Shown here: positions 41,366 through 50,444 of the stretch, piece by piece
How positions within the stretch are numbered: the stretch's first letter is position 1
Layout of the letters: the number at the start of each line of letters is the position of its first letter
DNA from: Ignavibacteriales bacterium
Lineage (GTDB): Bacteria; Bacteroidota; Ignavibacteria; Ignavibacteriales; Melioribacteraceae
Direction: 5' to 3'
DNA: 64,000 nt
NCBI GenBank assembly: GCA_020635285.1
Contig: JACKAB010000044.1
Coordinates: 124,001 to 188,000 of the forward strand
The notes under the pieces: model-generated
Seen by the model: the letters and a program-made list of their open reading frames with translations, nothing else
Database searches by the model: none
Told to the model about the DNA's origin: nothing
Translations under genes and position numbers: made by a program

Positions 41366-42895
41366 TTAATTTGTTTTAGCAAATTCGATTCTACGGTTTA
41401 ATCTTCTGCCTTCATTTGTATTATTATCGGCAATAGGATTTTGTGCACCATAACCATTAGCTGCAATTCTTTGAGGATTAACACCTTTGTTAATCAACCA
41501 AAATCTAACAGAATCTGCTCGTCTTTGAGAAAGTTTAAGATTTGATGAGGCTCTACCTACATTGTCCGTGTATCCTCTAATTTCAACATTCATATTTGGG
41601 TAGGCATTTAAAGTGTTTAAAACTCTTTGCAGCATTTTTTCACTTTCAGGGGTTAACTCGGCGCTTCCGCTTGCAAAAGTCACACCTTCTAAAATTACCG
41701 GAGAAGCAATATCAAGAATTATATCATCTTCAGGATTTAATGGATTTGTTCCACGGTCAATTTCAATCTTATCATTAACTTCGCCCCCATCTGTATCTGC
41801 CTTAGATGGATTTGTATTATACTTAAATATTTCATCACCGTCAGAAATTCCATCACCGTCTGTATCATGTTTGGTTGGGTCAGTTTTGTACTTCTCAATT
41901 TCTTCGCCGTCTTTTAAACCATCAGAATCTGTATCAGATTTAATTGGATTGGTTTTGGTCTCTTCAATTTCTACTTTATCTTTAATTCCATCAATATCAG
42001 AATCTTCTCTTAAAGGATCTGTTTCATACTTCAGAACCTCGTCACCATCAGTAATACCATCTTTATCTGTATCAACCAAATTAGGGTTTGTTATATAAAC
42101 TTTAATTTCGTCGTTATCAGATAATCCATCTCCATCACTGTCTTTGTTAAGAGGATCAGTTTTGTATTGATGAACTTCAATCCATCTGAAAGTCCGTCTC
42201 CATCAGAATCAGCAACATCCGGGTTTGTTCCGAGCTGTAATTCTTCATCACGGCTTAGACCATCTCTATCAGCATCAGAACTTCCTCCTTCGCCGGTAAA
42301 AATAAGTCCAACACCTAAATTCCAAATCCATCATTTGCTCCACTTGTTCTGGAATCTTTATTATTATAAAAATTTATATCGTCTGAAAAAACATAATTGT
42401 AACCACCGGAAATATCTAATAGTAGAGAATTGGATAACTGCATTTCAATTCCCATTCCGATAGGAGAGTACAAATCCGCTCCATCTGCTTTAGATGGAGC
42501 AGGACTAATACTAACTGGTTTATCAGTAACTTCCCATTTTAAGTAACCAATGCCGGCATATCCATAAGGACTTACTGATTTTAGATTAAATGGACTCAGT
42601 AATATTCGAACATCAGCAGGAATTAAGGAAGTCTCCCAATAGTTATTAAGAAAATCCTCACCCGCTAAACGTCCATAACCAACGCCGGCTTCAAGATCTA
42701 TCAAATCAATTAACTTAACGCGTAAAAAAGCTCTACCGAGGAAAGAAAATTTTAAATCATCATTTTTAAATCAGTATCCGGCAATAAGCCAGATCCTTGG
42801 ATTCCAATTTTGATCGGATAATCATTCAACTGTGCAAAATTTGTTACTGAAAATAAAATAACAAATATTGCTGATAGTAAAATTTTCTTACGCAT
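41366..42895 (-). CDS. OmpA-like protein with TSP type 3 repeats, paralogue B (frameshifted)
   Basis: About 509 residues and the same architecture as paralogue A. A signal peptide (LLSAIFVILFSVTNFAQ), a barrel-like domain (YPIKIGIQGSGLLPDTDL, SPYGYAGIGYLKW, LLLDISGGYNYVF), eight or so acidic repeats of the form DTDKDGITDGDEVLKYETDP, and a complete OmpA domain (GVTFASGSAELTPESEKML, VEIRGYTDNVGRASSNLKLS, AANGYGAQNPIADNNTNEGR, RRLNRRIEF). The frame breaks near 42755, 42320 and 42180. Unlike paralogue A, the whole OmpA domain and most repeats are in one frame. The two share the N-terminal layout but have diverged, suggesting an old tandem duplication. Confidence 0.88.
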
Positions 42896-42913
42896 TTTAT
42901 TTCCCCCAGATAA

Positions 42914-43312
42914 TTATTTTTTAAGAAGATCTCTTATTTCACCAAGCAAAACTTCTTCTTTAGAAGGCGCTGGCGGTGCAGCAGGAGCTGCTTCTTCTTT
43001 TTTCTTCATTGAATTCATGCCCTTAACAACCATAAATATTGCAAATGCTACAATTAAAAATTCAACAATAGTATTTATGAAAGCACCATATTTAACAACT
43101 ACTGCCTCAACACCTTCACTAGCTTCTTTAATAACGTAACCCAATTTAGAAAAATCAACATCGCCCAGTAAAATACCTATCGGTGGCATTATTACATCTT
43201 GTACTAATGAGTTAATAATTTTGCCAAATGAAGCGCCAATGACTATACCAACAGCCATATCTACTACATTGCCTCTCATTGCAAAGGCTTTAAATTCTTT
43301 CATCATGCTCAT
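42914..43312 (-). CDS. mscL: Large-conductance mechanosensitive channel
   Basis: A tension-gated inner-membrane channel that releases solutes on osmotic downshock. The intact 132-residue frame has the hallmark first helix FKAFAMRGNVVDMAVGIVIG with the pore-lining Gly/Ala pattern, GKIINSLVQDVIMPPIG at the end of TM1, a periplasmic loop, TM2 (FINTIVEFLIVAFAIFMVVK) and a charged C-terminal helix (LLGEIRDLLKK). The ATG at 43312 has a good AAGGAG site seven bases upstream. The linker before the last helix is Pro/Ala-rich (AAPAAPPAPS). It lies 18 bases before OmpA paralogue B and may share its transcript. Confidence 0.96.
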   Translation of the reverse strand: MSMMKEFKAFAMRGNVVDMAVGIVIGASFGKIINSLVQDVIMPPIGILLGDVDFSKLGYVIKEASEGVEAVVVKYGAFINTIVEFLIVAFAIFMVVKGMNSMKKKEEAAPAAPPAPSKEEVLLGEIRDLLKK

Positions 43313-43342
43313 GGGGTACTCCTTTTTTTTTTTGTGAAAACA

Positions 43343-44184
43343 TTAAAATAAGTTATAAGTTATGCCAATTTGTAAAGCTTCTTTTATTTGAGTCTTTAAA
43401 GTTTGACTTTTATCATAAATTAGAAGAACATTTAAATTTACGTTTACAAGTTTTGTAACTTGAGCGGTTATCGTGTTATCAAATCTTACATCCCAAACAT
43501 CCAATTCATCAAATGCGCTGAATAATCTCAATTCACTTGTGAAAAGCAAATTATCATCTAAAGTAAAATTTGCATTTGTAACAGATTCAAGACCGGTTTC
43601 AAATTTAAATTTATCTACTAAATTTTCTGGATCAGTATAATGTCTAAAGTCATTGGTAAATGTTTCTTGAAACCCTAATCCTAATCTAGTAGTAAAATTA
43701 GGAGAAACCTTATATGCCATACCAATCGCTTGCATTAAATAACCTGGATCGAAAAAAGAGGCTATATGCACTGGTGTTTCACCGCTGTAATCAAAACCAT
43801 CAGCAATTACTGTTCTGAAAGTATTGCTAATATAAGGTTCTGCAAACCAGCCGGCATTGTAGGTTAAAAAGATCTTCTAGGAAAATTTCATTATCGGTAG
43901 TTCTGTAATCTTGCGAGCCTAATTTTGTTCTACCAAAAGCTAATTTAAGTTTGTTTGTAAATGACCATGGATTATCAAAATAGTCTAATCCAAAATTTCC
44001 GTATAAAGTAAAAGCTAATGCATCTTCGCCGCCTTGTGACCAATTATCCAGAGCGATTTGACTTAAATTTAATCCGGCAATTCCGGCTGGTAACCATGTT
44101 TGTTGAGCAACGCTATCTTTTTTTCGTCTTCAGCAAATAAGCTAATCGAAAATATTAAGAAAAGAATAAATAGTGTTTTTTTCA
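43343..44184 (-). CDS. DUF3078-type outer-membrane protein (frameshifted)
   Basis: About 280 residues. A signal peptide (LFILFLIFSISLFAE) is followed by GLNLSQIALDNWSQGGEDAL, the N-terminal signature of DUF3078 proteins in Bacteroidetes and relatives. WSFTNKLKLAFGRTKLGSQD, TRLGLGFQETFTNDF, LFTSELRLFSAFDELDVWDV and the closing strand ALQIGITYNLF are amphipathic beta-strands ending on Phe, as expected for a barrel. Breaks lie near 44120 and 43880. Function unknown in the family. A perfect 14-base palindrome lies 40 bases upstream of the start. Confidence 0.8.
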
Positions 44185-44223
44185 TTTTGTCTCCTATATT
44201 AGATTTTAATAAATTATTTTTTT

Positions 44224-44237
44224 GTGATTTAAATCAC
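44224..44237. promoter_or_regulatory. Perfect 14-base palindrome, CRP/FNR-like operator candidate
   Basis: GTGATTTAAATCAC, preceded by TTT, is a fully symmetric site between the DUF3078 gene and the HerA-like gene. Its arms fit the GTGA...TCAC pattern of CRP/FNR-family regulators with zero or few mismatches. It is 40-53 bases upstream of the DUF3078 start. Confidence 0.5.
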
Positions 44238-44278
44238 GTTAATATATACAACAAGGATGAATATAACAATATTTATTC

Positions 44279-46699
44279 TTAAATTATTTTAACCTCTGGA
44301 ATTGAGTTTATTCCCTCATCAGCCAATGGAATCCACAGAAAACTAAATAATTTGATTGAAATATTGGTCTTTTTAGATCTAATTTTAACCGTCTCAAGCT
44401 GTTCAACGGATAAGTCAAATTTGTCTTGAAGTAAATTTAGATCATCTTGAAGCTTATCTTGTAGTTCTGTCATTTGTTGATTAAGTAATTCTAAACTTTC
44501 TTCAGCTCTGGAAACATCACCCGATTCTTTCATAGCTCTGCCTGCAGATTTCATTGCAGTTCCTGCTTTACTTATGGTTGAGGTACTAATTTTTTTCTGC
44601 CAAACAAAGCTCCCAGAATTGTAGATCCAACAGAAATTGCGGTTTGGAGTTTTACCTGAGTTGACTGCGATTTTTCTCTTTCTATTTTTTCTTGAGCTCT
44701 TTGAATTCGAGATTCAATTGTTTTTATTTTCCTTTGGTAACTATCTTTTAGTTTCTCCATTTCAGAATCACGTTGTTCACGGGTAATTTGACTCAATCTA
44801 ATTTTAAAATCTCTAACACTCTCATTTGGTTTAGAAGTTTCTTTTAATTCCGAACTGCTATATACTTCTAAATAATATTCATTAGTTAAATAATCTTCAA
44901 AAAAGTTTTCCCAGGTGGAAAAGTTCTTTTCATTTTTGGCAGCTGCGGGTAGTTCGGCAAATGGTAAATTTAATGTTGAGTTTTTCTGAAGTAGGTTTTC
45001 GTCAAAATCAGCTTCATAACCCTCATTCCATTTTACAGAAATCACTTCTTTTGTAATTGGAACTAAAAATTTTGCAGTTTTTTGTAAATCTATTTTTTTT
45101 GTTCTGTCATAAAATCTTATATCTGCTTGTGCAATTAAGTATGGTTTAAATTGTGTGGATGCAATATCAGTCTCAGCTATTTCTCTTTTAAAGAAAAAGT
45201 GGTTTTATTGATTTTGGGAGGAACTGACATTAATCGAATCTACACTTACAGAAGTGGTATCAGCAATAATACTTGGTGCTGAAGGTTTTTCTGTATTCAT
45301 TAAATCCTTTATTTGTGTTCTTGTGAGCGGACCTCTTAAGTAAGACATTGCCCAGCGAGTGTTAAATATAACAGGATGAGGTTCATTAACATTGTGCAAT
45401 AGAAAAACTCTTTTATCCAAATTAGAAAGTAGTCTATCAATCTGGGCTCGGTCAAATTTTCCGCCGCCTTCAAGAGTTGCACCTTCCAAGCCATCTAAAA
45501 CTCGCATTCTATCTCTATCAGTTTGCAATCTGCCAATAAACCATGTGCCTGCGTTTGATAAACTTTTATAATCCAAATCAACCGGATTTTGAGTTGCCAA
45601 AACTAAACCAACTCCAAAAGCTCTTGCTTGTTTCAGCAAGGTTAAAATGGCTTTTTGTTGCTGGATTTGCAACGGGTGGAATGTATCCAAAAATTTCATC
45701 GACATATAAAAGTGCTCGTAAACTTGTTGTGCCGCTCTGCGAACGCATCCAGCCAATTAATTGATTTAATAAAAGCGATGAAAAAAACATTCTTTCTGAA
45801 TCCGATAAATGTGCAATATAAAAAATTGAAGTTTTCGGTTTTCCGTTTTCATTATAAAGTAATTTATCAATATCCAAAGGATCGCCGGTTAGCCATGTTT
45901 GAAAACCAGGTGCCGAAAGTATATTGTTCAATTGCATTGCAAGACTAAATCTCTCTTTTTCAGGATAAAAAGATTCAATATCAAAAACACCAATTTTAGA
46001 GAACGGTGGAGTTTGAACACTTTGAATTATCTTCGGTAAATCTAAATCATTCTTTTTTACCCAATAGAATTGTAAAATATTGGAAAGTAAAATATGTTCT
46101 TTACTTTTTAATGGATCAGCATCAATGCCGAGTAAGCCCAATAAACTTGAAGTGGTTGCAGAAATTTTATCGCCAAATAAATCTCCATCATCAAGGATTT
46201 CATCAGTCGGAGCTTTAAATGAATCTAGTATAGAAACCGGAGTTCCTGCGTTACTTCCGGGTGTATAAATTACAAACTCAGAAGTTTCTTTAAGCATTTT
46301 AATTCTGCTGCCGTCTTGTCCCCACTCACTCAATCCCTTTTTCCAAAGCTGTGCTTGTGTGTCAGCAAATTCTTCTTCAGAAATTCCTTTTCTTTCAGCA
46401 TCAGATTTATTGATCCACGGCAAAAAATCTTTACCTTCTAAATTGGGAAACGTTAATAGTAAATTTGTGATATCTCCCTTTGGATCAATAACTAAAGAGG
46501 GAATATGATCAATTGCAGCTTCTTCAAGAAGTGAAATACACAAACCGGTTTTACCGCTTCCTGTCATGCCAACACAAACTGCATGAGTTGTTAAATCTTT
46601 GGAATCGTATAAAACTAAATCATCCTTTACTTTTTTTTTTCTTTCTTCATCATAAATTTTACCAAGATAGAAAGCCCCTAATTTTTCAAAATCTGTCAT
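44279..46699 (-). CDS. HerA-like/DUF87 ATPase with C-terminal coiled coil (frameshifted)
   Basis: About 807 residues. After MTDFEKLGAFYLGKIYDEE comes a Walker A (CVGMTGSGKTGLCISLLEEA), then VIDPKGDITNLLLTFP and, near residue 325, a Walker B (ALLYVDEIFGYIPP). After a break near 45650 it continues with ARAFGVGLVLATQNPVDLDY, FIGRLQTDRDRMRVL and KRVFLLHNVNEPHPVIF, all typical of the HerA/FtsK-like motor fold. The last 300 residues are a charged region and a long coiled coil (YQRKIKTIESRIQRAQEKIE, SLELLNQQMTELQDKLQDDL). Breaks also lie near 45200, 45060 and 44565. A hexameric DNA- or protein-remodelling motor is likely; no nuclease partner such as NurA is adjacent, so a repair or defence role is unproven. 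Confidence 0.82.
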
Positions 46700-46899
46700 A
46701 TTTTTTCTCTCACAATTATAAATTATTATTTAATTAAAATAATAAAATAGAAAGTAAAACAAAATTTATCATTTCATTTTAGAGGAAAATTAAATTTTTA
46801 GGAACTTTAATTTAAAAATAGTATACTTTGCAATGAAGATAAAAACTTGAAGTTTTATTTTCAAATTATTTAACCCCAAAATAATATAAGGAGTACCAA

Positions 46900-47290
46900 A
46901 TGGATTTACTTAACATGCTAACCTCACAACTTGGAATTAAAGAAGAGCAAGCAGCTGGCGGAGCAGGATTACTTTTCAAATTAGCTAAAGAAAAAACTTG
47001 GCGGTGATTTTTCACAAGTTTCAAATGCAATTCCTGATGTAACAAATTTAATAAGCAAAGCACCAGAAGAAAGTAGCGGTGTAGGCGGCGGGCTTATGGG
47101 CGCTATTGGCGGTATTGCTTCATCACTTGGTGCTGATAAATTAGGCAACTTGGCAAGTTTAGCAGGCGGATTTTCTAAATTAGATTTAGATGCTGGAATG
47201 ATTACTAAATTTATTCCAATTGTTATGGAATTTGTTAAAAGTAAAGCCGGTTCTGGCGTTGTTGATTTATTAAGTAAAGTTTTAAAATAA
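46900..47290 (+). CDS. DUF2780-like protein, cytosolic form (one frameshift)
   Basis: About 130 residues, no signal peptide. MDLLNMLTSQLGIKEEQAAG, then LLFKLAKEKLGGDFSQVSNA, a Gly/Ser linker (EESSGVGGGLMGAIGG), LGNLASLAGGFSKLDLDAGM and FIPIVMEFVKSKAGSGVVDL. This is the two-helix-bundle pattern of DUF2780 proteins. The ATG at 46900 has a strong AAGGAG site. An extra A near 46997 breaks the frame. A lipoprotein paralogue lies at 48617. Function unknown; relatives occur widely as small single genes. Confidence 0.7.
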
Positions 47291-47313
47291 TTCTTAATAA
47301 GCTTTAAAATAAA

Positions 47314-47353
47314 ATGCCGAATTCAGATTTTTGAGTTCGGCATCTTTGTTTTA
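47314..47353 (+). terminator. Terminator after DUF2780-like gene
   Basis: Stem ATGCCGAA / TTCGGCAT with a 14-base loop and a T-rich tail (CTTTGTTTT), 24 bases past the stop. The TGCCG/CGGCA stem is the same kind used after icd and after the lipoprotein paralogue. Confidence 0.7.
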
Positions 47354-47372
47354 AAAAATAAATTTTTTGGTA

Positions 47373-47864
47373 CTAACTTTTTGCACAACCTTCGCACTTG
47401 CAACCTTCTGCGTGTGCTTCATGATTTTCTTTTCCATCTTTATGTTTATGCATTTCAACAGAAGCAGTTTTGCATCCTTCACAATCACAATCTTTTCCAT
47501 GAGCTGCTTTCATTTCTTTCATTTTATTCACGTCTTTATCAACAGAAGCTTTCATATCTTTTTTCTCGGCAGAGCAGCAAGCCATTTTACAATCTGGTCC
47601 GCATTTTTTTCCCATTTCTCCAACTTTGTCTGTTGTCATAGCTTTGGCTTCTGTTTTTATTTCAGAAACTTTTTCTGATGTCTCAGCTTTAACTTCAGTA
47701 ACAGCATCACTTTTTATTTCTTGCACTTTTTCTGTTGTTTTCTCAATTTGTTTTTCAACTTTAACTTTTGTCTCTTTAACAGTTTGGTTAACCTGTGCAA
47801 AGATCATTGAACTTGAGATTAGAAGAATTGTTAAAACCGTCATGATTGATTTATTACTTTTCAT
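47373..47864 (-). CDS. Secreted helical protein with Cys/His-rich metal-binding tail
   Basis: The 163-residue frame is intact. A signal peptide (MTVLTILLISSSMIFAQ) is followed by about 65 residues of Lys/Glu/Thr/Val heptads (VKETKVKVEKQIEKTTEKVQ), predicted to be a long amphipathic helix. From about residue 87 the chain is rich in Cys and His: KKCGPDCKMACCSAEKKDMK, GKDCDCEGCKT, MHKHKDGKENHEAHAEGCKC and EGCAKS. The repeated C-x-C-x2-C motif suggests binding of a soft metal (Cu, Zn or Cd) in the periplasm. I do not recognise the family. A good AAAGGAAAAG site precedes the ATG. It is divergent from the TPR gene at 47991, with a 126-base gap for both promoters. Confidence 0.75.
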   Translation of the reverse strand: MKSNKSIMTVLTILLISSSMIFAQVNQTVKETKVKVEKQIEKTTEKVQEIKSDAVTEVKAETSEKVSEIKTEAKAMTTDKVGEMGKKCGPDCKMACCSAEKKDMKASVDKDVNKMKEMKAAHGKDCDCEGCKTASVEMHKHKDGKENHEAHAEGCKCEGCAKS

Positions 47865-47990
47865 ACTTTTCCTTTTTTTTGTGATTGTAAACCTTATAAG
47901 ATAATATATCTTTTACAAGGTAAATTTTATTATATTTTCGTTTTATTATTTTTTAAATTTCAAGCAAATAAAAACAGAGAATTATTAAAT

Positions 47991-48587
47991 ATGAAAATTA
48001 AACCGAGCATTCTTTATCTATTAGTGTTTGTAATTTCAATCATCGCTATAATTTATGTATCAAATATGGAAAACACAGAAGAAGTGATTCCAATAGAAAA
48101 CAGTAAAATGCCGAGTGATGAAATTCATACTAATCTTAATAATAGCCAGCAGCCGACTAGCGGGAATGTAACTTCTGAATTTAAAAATAGAATGAAAAAC
48201 TTAGAAGATTATGTTGTTGCTAATCCAAAAGATACAGCAAAAGTTAGGGAATATGCTGATTTACTTGGTGCAGCGCACAATCCCACAAAGGCAATTGATC
48301 TTTACAATTCGATTCTTATTATTGATCCGAAAAGGACTGATATTTTAATGAACTTATCCATTTTAACTTTTAATGCAAACAATATTGCTGAAGCAGAAAA
48401 TTACACAATTAGAATTTTAGAAATAGATCCAAATAATTTAGAAGCAATTTATAACCTTGGAGTAATTGAATCGCGTAAAGGAAACTTAGATTTGGCAAAG
48501 TTAAAGTGGCAGGGTATAGTTGATAAATATCCAAATAGTGAAACTGCAAAAATGGCAAGAGAATCTTTACAAAAATTAAATAATTAA
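47991..48587 (+). CDS. Membrane-anchored TPR protein
   Basis: The 198-residue frame is intact. An N-terminal membrane anchor (ILYLLVFVISIIAIIYV) leads to a polar linker, then three tetratricopeptide repeats from about residue 75: NPKDTAKVREYADLLGAAHN, DPKRTDILMNLSILTFNAN and DPNNLEAIYNLGVIESRKGN, each ending in the canonical Asp/Asn-Pro turn. It is similar in size and layout to CcmH/NrfG-like scaffold proteins, but no cytochrome maturation genes are nearby, so only a general protein-binding role is proposed. It is followed after 29 bases by the DUF2780 lipoprotein on the same strand. Confidence 0.8.
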   Translation: MKIKPSILYLLVFVISIIAIIYVSNMENTEEVIPIENSKMPSDEIHTNLNNSQQPTSGNVTSEFKNRMKNLEDYVVANPKDTAKVREYADLLGAAHNPTKAIDLYNSILIIDPKRTDILMNLSILTFNANNIAEAENYTIRILEIDPNNLEAIYNLGVIESRKGNLDLAKLKWQGIVDKYPNSETAKMARESLQKLNN

Positions 48588-48616
48588 AAATCTCACTAAC
48601 CCCCAAAGGAGAAAAC

Positions 48617-49039
48617 ATGAAAAAGATCAAAAACATAATCCCAGTTTTAGCGTTAAGTTTAATTTTGCTTAATGGCTGCTCATCATTAAATGTTGGAGAG
48701 GGATTAACAAAAATTATTTCTAAACAATTAGGTGTTACAGACGTTCAAGCACTTGGAGGTGTTGGAGCAATTTTAACTTTAGCTCAACAAAAATTAGCCA
48801 AAGGTGATTTTGATAAACTGGCTAAGATAATTCCAGGTTCAGAATCGTACTTAAATATTGCTAAACTTGTTGGAAAATTAACCGGTCCTGTAAATTCCGT
48901 AAGTGATTTAGCACCTGCATTTAAAAATTTAGGTATGGATGCTGGGAAAATTGGCGAATTTGTTCCTGCTGTTACCAACTATGCCTCAATGGCTGGTGGA
49001 AGTGGTATTGCTGATATGTTAGGAAATGTATTGAAATAA
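48617..49039 (+). CDS. DUF2780-like lipoprotein
   Basis: The 140-residue frame is intact. The leader IIPVLALSLILLNGC ends in a lipobox Cys, so the mature protein is lipid-anchored to a membrane. The body (LTKIISKQLGVTDVQALGGV, ILTLAQQKLAKGDFDKLAKI, FKNLGMDAGKIGEFVPAVTN, ending GSGIADMLGNVLK) aligns with the leaderless protein at 46900, whose end is GSGVVDLLSKVLK. The two thus form a cytosolic/lipoprotein pair. AAAGGAG precedes the ATG, and a terminator follows. Confidence 0.8.
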   Translation: MKKIKNIIPVLALSLILLNGCSSLNVGEGLTKIISKQLGVTDVQALGGVGAILTLAQQKLAKGDFDKLAKIIPGSESYLNIAKLVGKLTGPVNSVSDLAPAFKNLGMDAGKIGEFVPAVTNYASMAGGSGIADMLGNVLK

Positions 49040-49082
49040 AAAAGGTTCAAATTAAAAATAATGCTAAAAGTTTTATAATATT

Positions 49083-49120
49083 ATGCCGGATTCGTTTTTT
49101 TGAATACCGGCATTTTTATT
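49083..49120 (+). terminator. Terminator after DUF2780 lipoprotein
   Basis: Stem ATGCCGG / CCGGCAT with an inner TTC/GAA pair and a T-rich tail (TTTTTATTTTT), 44 bases past the stop. Confidence 0.75.
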
Positions 49121-49166
49121 TTTCAAATTTTAGTATTTCTGAAAATAGAGAAACCGTGATAATAGA

Positions 49167-49640
49167 CTATTTTTTGTCTGAAAATTTAAAACCCTTAATC
49201 GGTTCTCTTAAAGTTAGAACTGGGCATGGGGCTTTGCGAACTACTTTTTCAGCAGTGCTGCCAAATAATAAATGTTCCATTCCGGTATGACCATGAGTTG
49301 CAATAATAATTAAATCAATATCCAATTCACTCGCAGTTTCATTTATTTCAACAAAAGGTTTGCCGGTTCTAATTATTGTTTCAACTGAAATTTCAGCACC
49401 AATTTCTTCTTTGGCAAGAGTTTCTAATTCTTCTTTTGCACGTTGATTTAATTCAGTATCAGTAACTGGAAAAGTTACTTGACCCATACTAAAATCGGAT
49501 GGATAAATTACAGGTTCAACAACATAAACGAGGTAAAGTTTGGAACTAAATTTTTTGGAAAAATTTACAGCGTAACGAAGAGCTTGTTTTGAATAATTAG
49601 AGAAATCAATAGGGACTAATATTTTAGTAATATCATTCAT
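49167..49640 (-). CDS. Universal stress protein, UspA family
   Basis: The 157-residue intact frame with the Usp fold: ITKILVPIDFSNYSKQALRY, LYLVYVVEPVIYPSDFSMGQ, IRTGKPFVEINETA, IDLIIIATHGHTG, then the ATP-binding loop FGSTAEKVVRKAPCPVLTLR (G-S-T-A-E-x-V). The intact G-x2-G-x9-G-[ST]-type loop suggests it binds ATP. Good AGGAGG site upstream of the ATG at 49640. Such proteins aid survival of starvation or oxidative stress. Single gene between convergent and tandem neighbours. Confidence 0.93.
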   Translation of the reverse strand: MNDITKILVPIDFSNYSKQALRYAVNFSKKFSSKLYLVYVVEPVIYPSDFSMGQVTFPVTDTELNQRAKEELETLAKEEIGAEISVETIIRTGKPFVEINETASELDIDLIIIATHGHTGMEHLLFGSTAEKVVRKAPCPVLTLREPIKGFKFSDKK

Positions 49641-49691
49641 GTTAACCTCCTATAATTAAAAACATACCACTATATAATTAATTAAAAATTA

Positions 49692-50444
49692 TTAGTCAAA
49701 TATTCCCGATTCAGCAACGCGCCAAATTTTTTGACATGGGAATTTATTTTCATAAAGCGCACGCCCAACTATAACAGAATCGATTCCGCACTCGCATTTA
49801 TTTTGAACTTCCATTAAATCTTCAAAACCGCTAACGCCGCCGGATAAAGTTACCTTAGTATTTGTGGCATCTGCAACTGCTTTACAAAGTTCAATATTTG
49901 GTCCATCCAACATTCCATTTCTTAAAACATCTGTTACCACAAATCTATTAATTCCCATATCGGATAACTTCTTGGAAAACTCAACTGCTGAAATACCGGT
50001 TTTATGTTTTCTGCCATGAATAACTAATTCGTCATTAACAACATCAATAGCGGCGGAAATTTTTAATGGTCCAAATTTTTCTAAAATTCTGATAAACTCT
50101 TTTGGATTTGTATAAGCCAGTGAACCGATTACCAAGCGGAATACACCAAGTTCCAAGATTTTTTCTGCATCTTCAAGATTTGTAATGCCGCCGCCGAACT
50201 CAACTGGAATAATTACTGAGTCACAAATTTGGCCAAGTATATCAAAATTTTTGTAAGAGTGTTTGTGTGATAAATCGAAATCAACAACATGAATTACTTT
50301 TGCGTTTTCGGTCCTCCAAATCATTGCCATTTCTACCGGATCATTTCCATATTCCTTGGAACCCAATTCCGGTATACCTCTAACAACTCTTACTGTTTTT
50401 CCATCTTTAATATCTATTGAGGGAATTACTAAAATCTTTCTCAT
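49692..50444 (-). CDS. hisA: HisA/HisF-family phosphoribosyl isomerase, HisA-like
   Basis: A TIM-barrel enzyme of 250 residues. HisA converts ProFAR to PRFAR in histidine synthesis. Landmarks are VIPSIDIKDGKTVRVVRG with the first catalytic Asp, VDFDLSH, PVEFGGGITNLEDAEKIL (phosphate loop), VIGSLAYTNP, FVVTDVLRNGMLDGPNIELC with the second catalytic Asp, and TLSGGVSGFEDL (second phosphate loop). It starts immediately after the acyl-CoA dehydrogenase stop, with no gap, and no other his gene is nearby. It could be the true HisA or a paralogue with another substrate; the retained active-site residues favour HisA. Confidence 0.8.
   Translation of the reverse strand: MRKILVIPSIDIKDGKTVRVVRGIPELGSKEYGNDPVEMAMIWRTENAKVIHVVDFDLSHKHSYKNFDILGQICDSVIIPVEFGGGITNLEDAEKILELGVFRLVIGSLAYTNPKEFIRILEKFGPLKISAAIDVVNDELVIHGRKHKTGISAVEFSKKLSDMGINRFVVTDVLRNGMLDGPNIELCKAVADATNTKVTLSGGVSGFEDLMEVQNKCECGIDSVIVGRALYENKFPCQKIWRVAESGIFD

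Noticed and set aside
41613..42098. 161-residue Ser/Pro-rich plus-strand open frame
   Set aside because: It is the antisense shadow of the acidic Asp/Gly repeats of the OmpA-like gene B; the minus strand carries recognisable domains throughout. The similar frame at 40067-40288 is rejected for the same reason.
39886..42300. Regularly spaced direct repeats that look like a CRISPR array or minisatellite
   Set aside because: They are codon-level repeats of thrombospondin type 3 modules within two coding genes; units vary in sequence and there are no spacers or cas genes.
44279..46699. HerA-type defence system
   Set aside because: No nuclease, Sir2 or methylase gene is adjacent; neighbours are ordinary envelope and stress genes.
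47367..47678. Plus-strand Phe/Cys/His-rich frames opposite the metal-binding protein
   Set aside because: Composition is the mirror of the Lys/Glu-rich minus-strand gene, which has a signal peptide and ribosome site.
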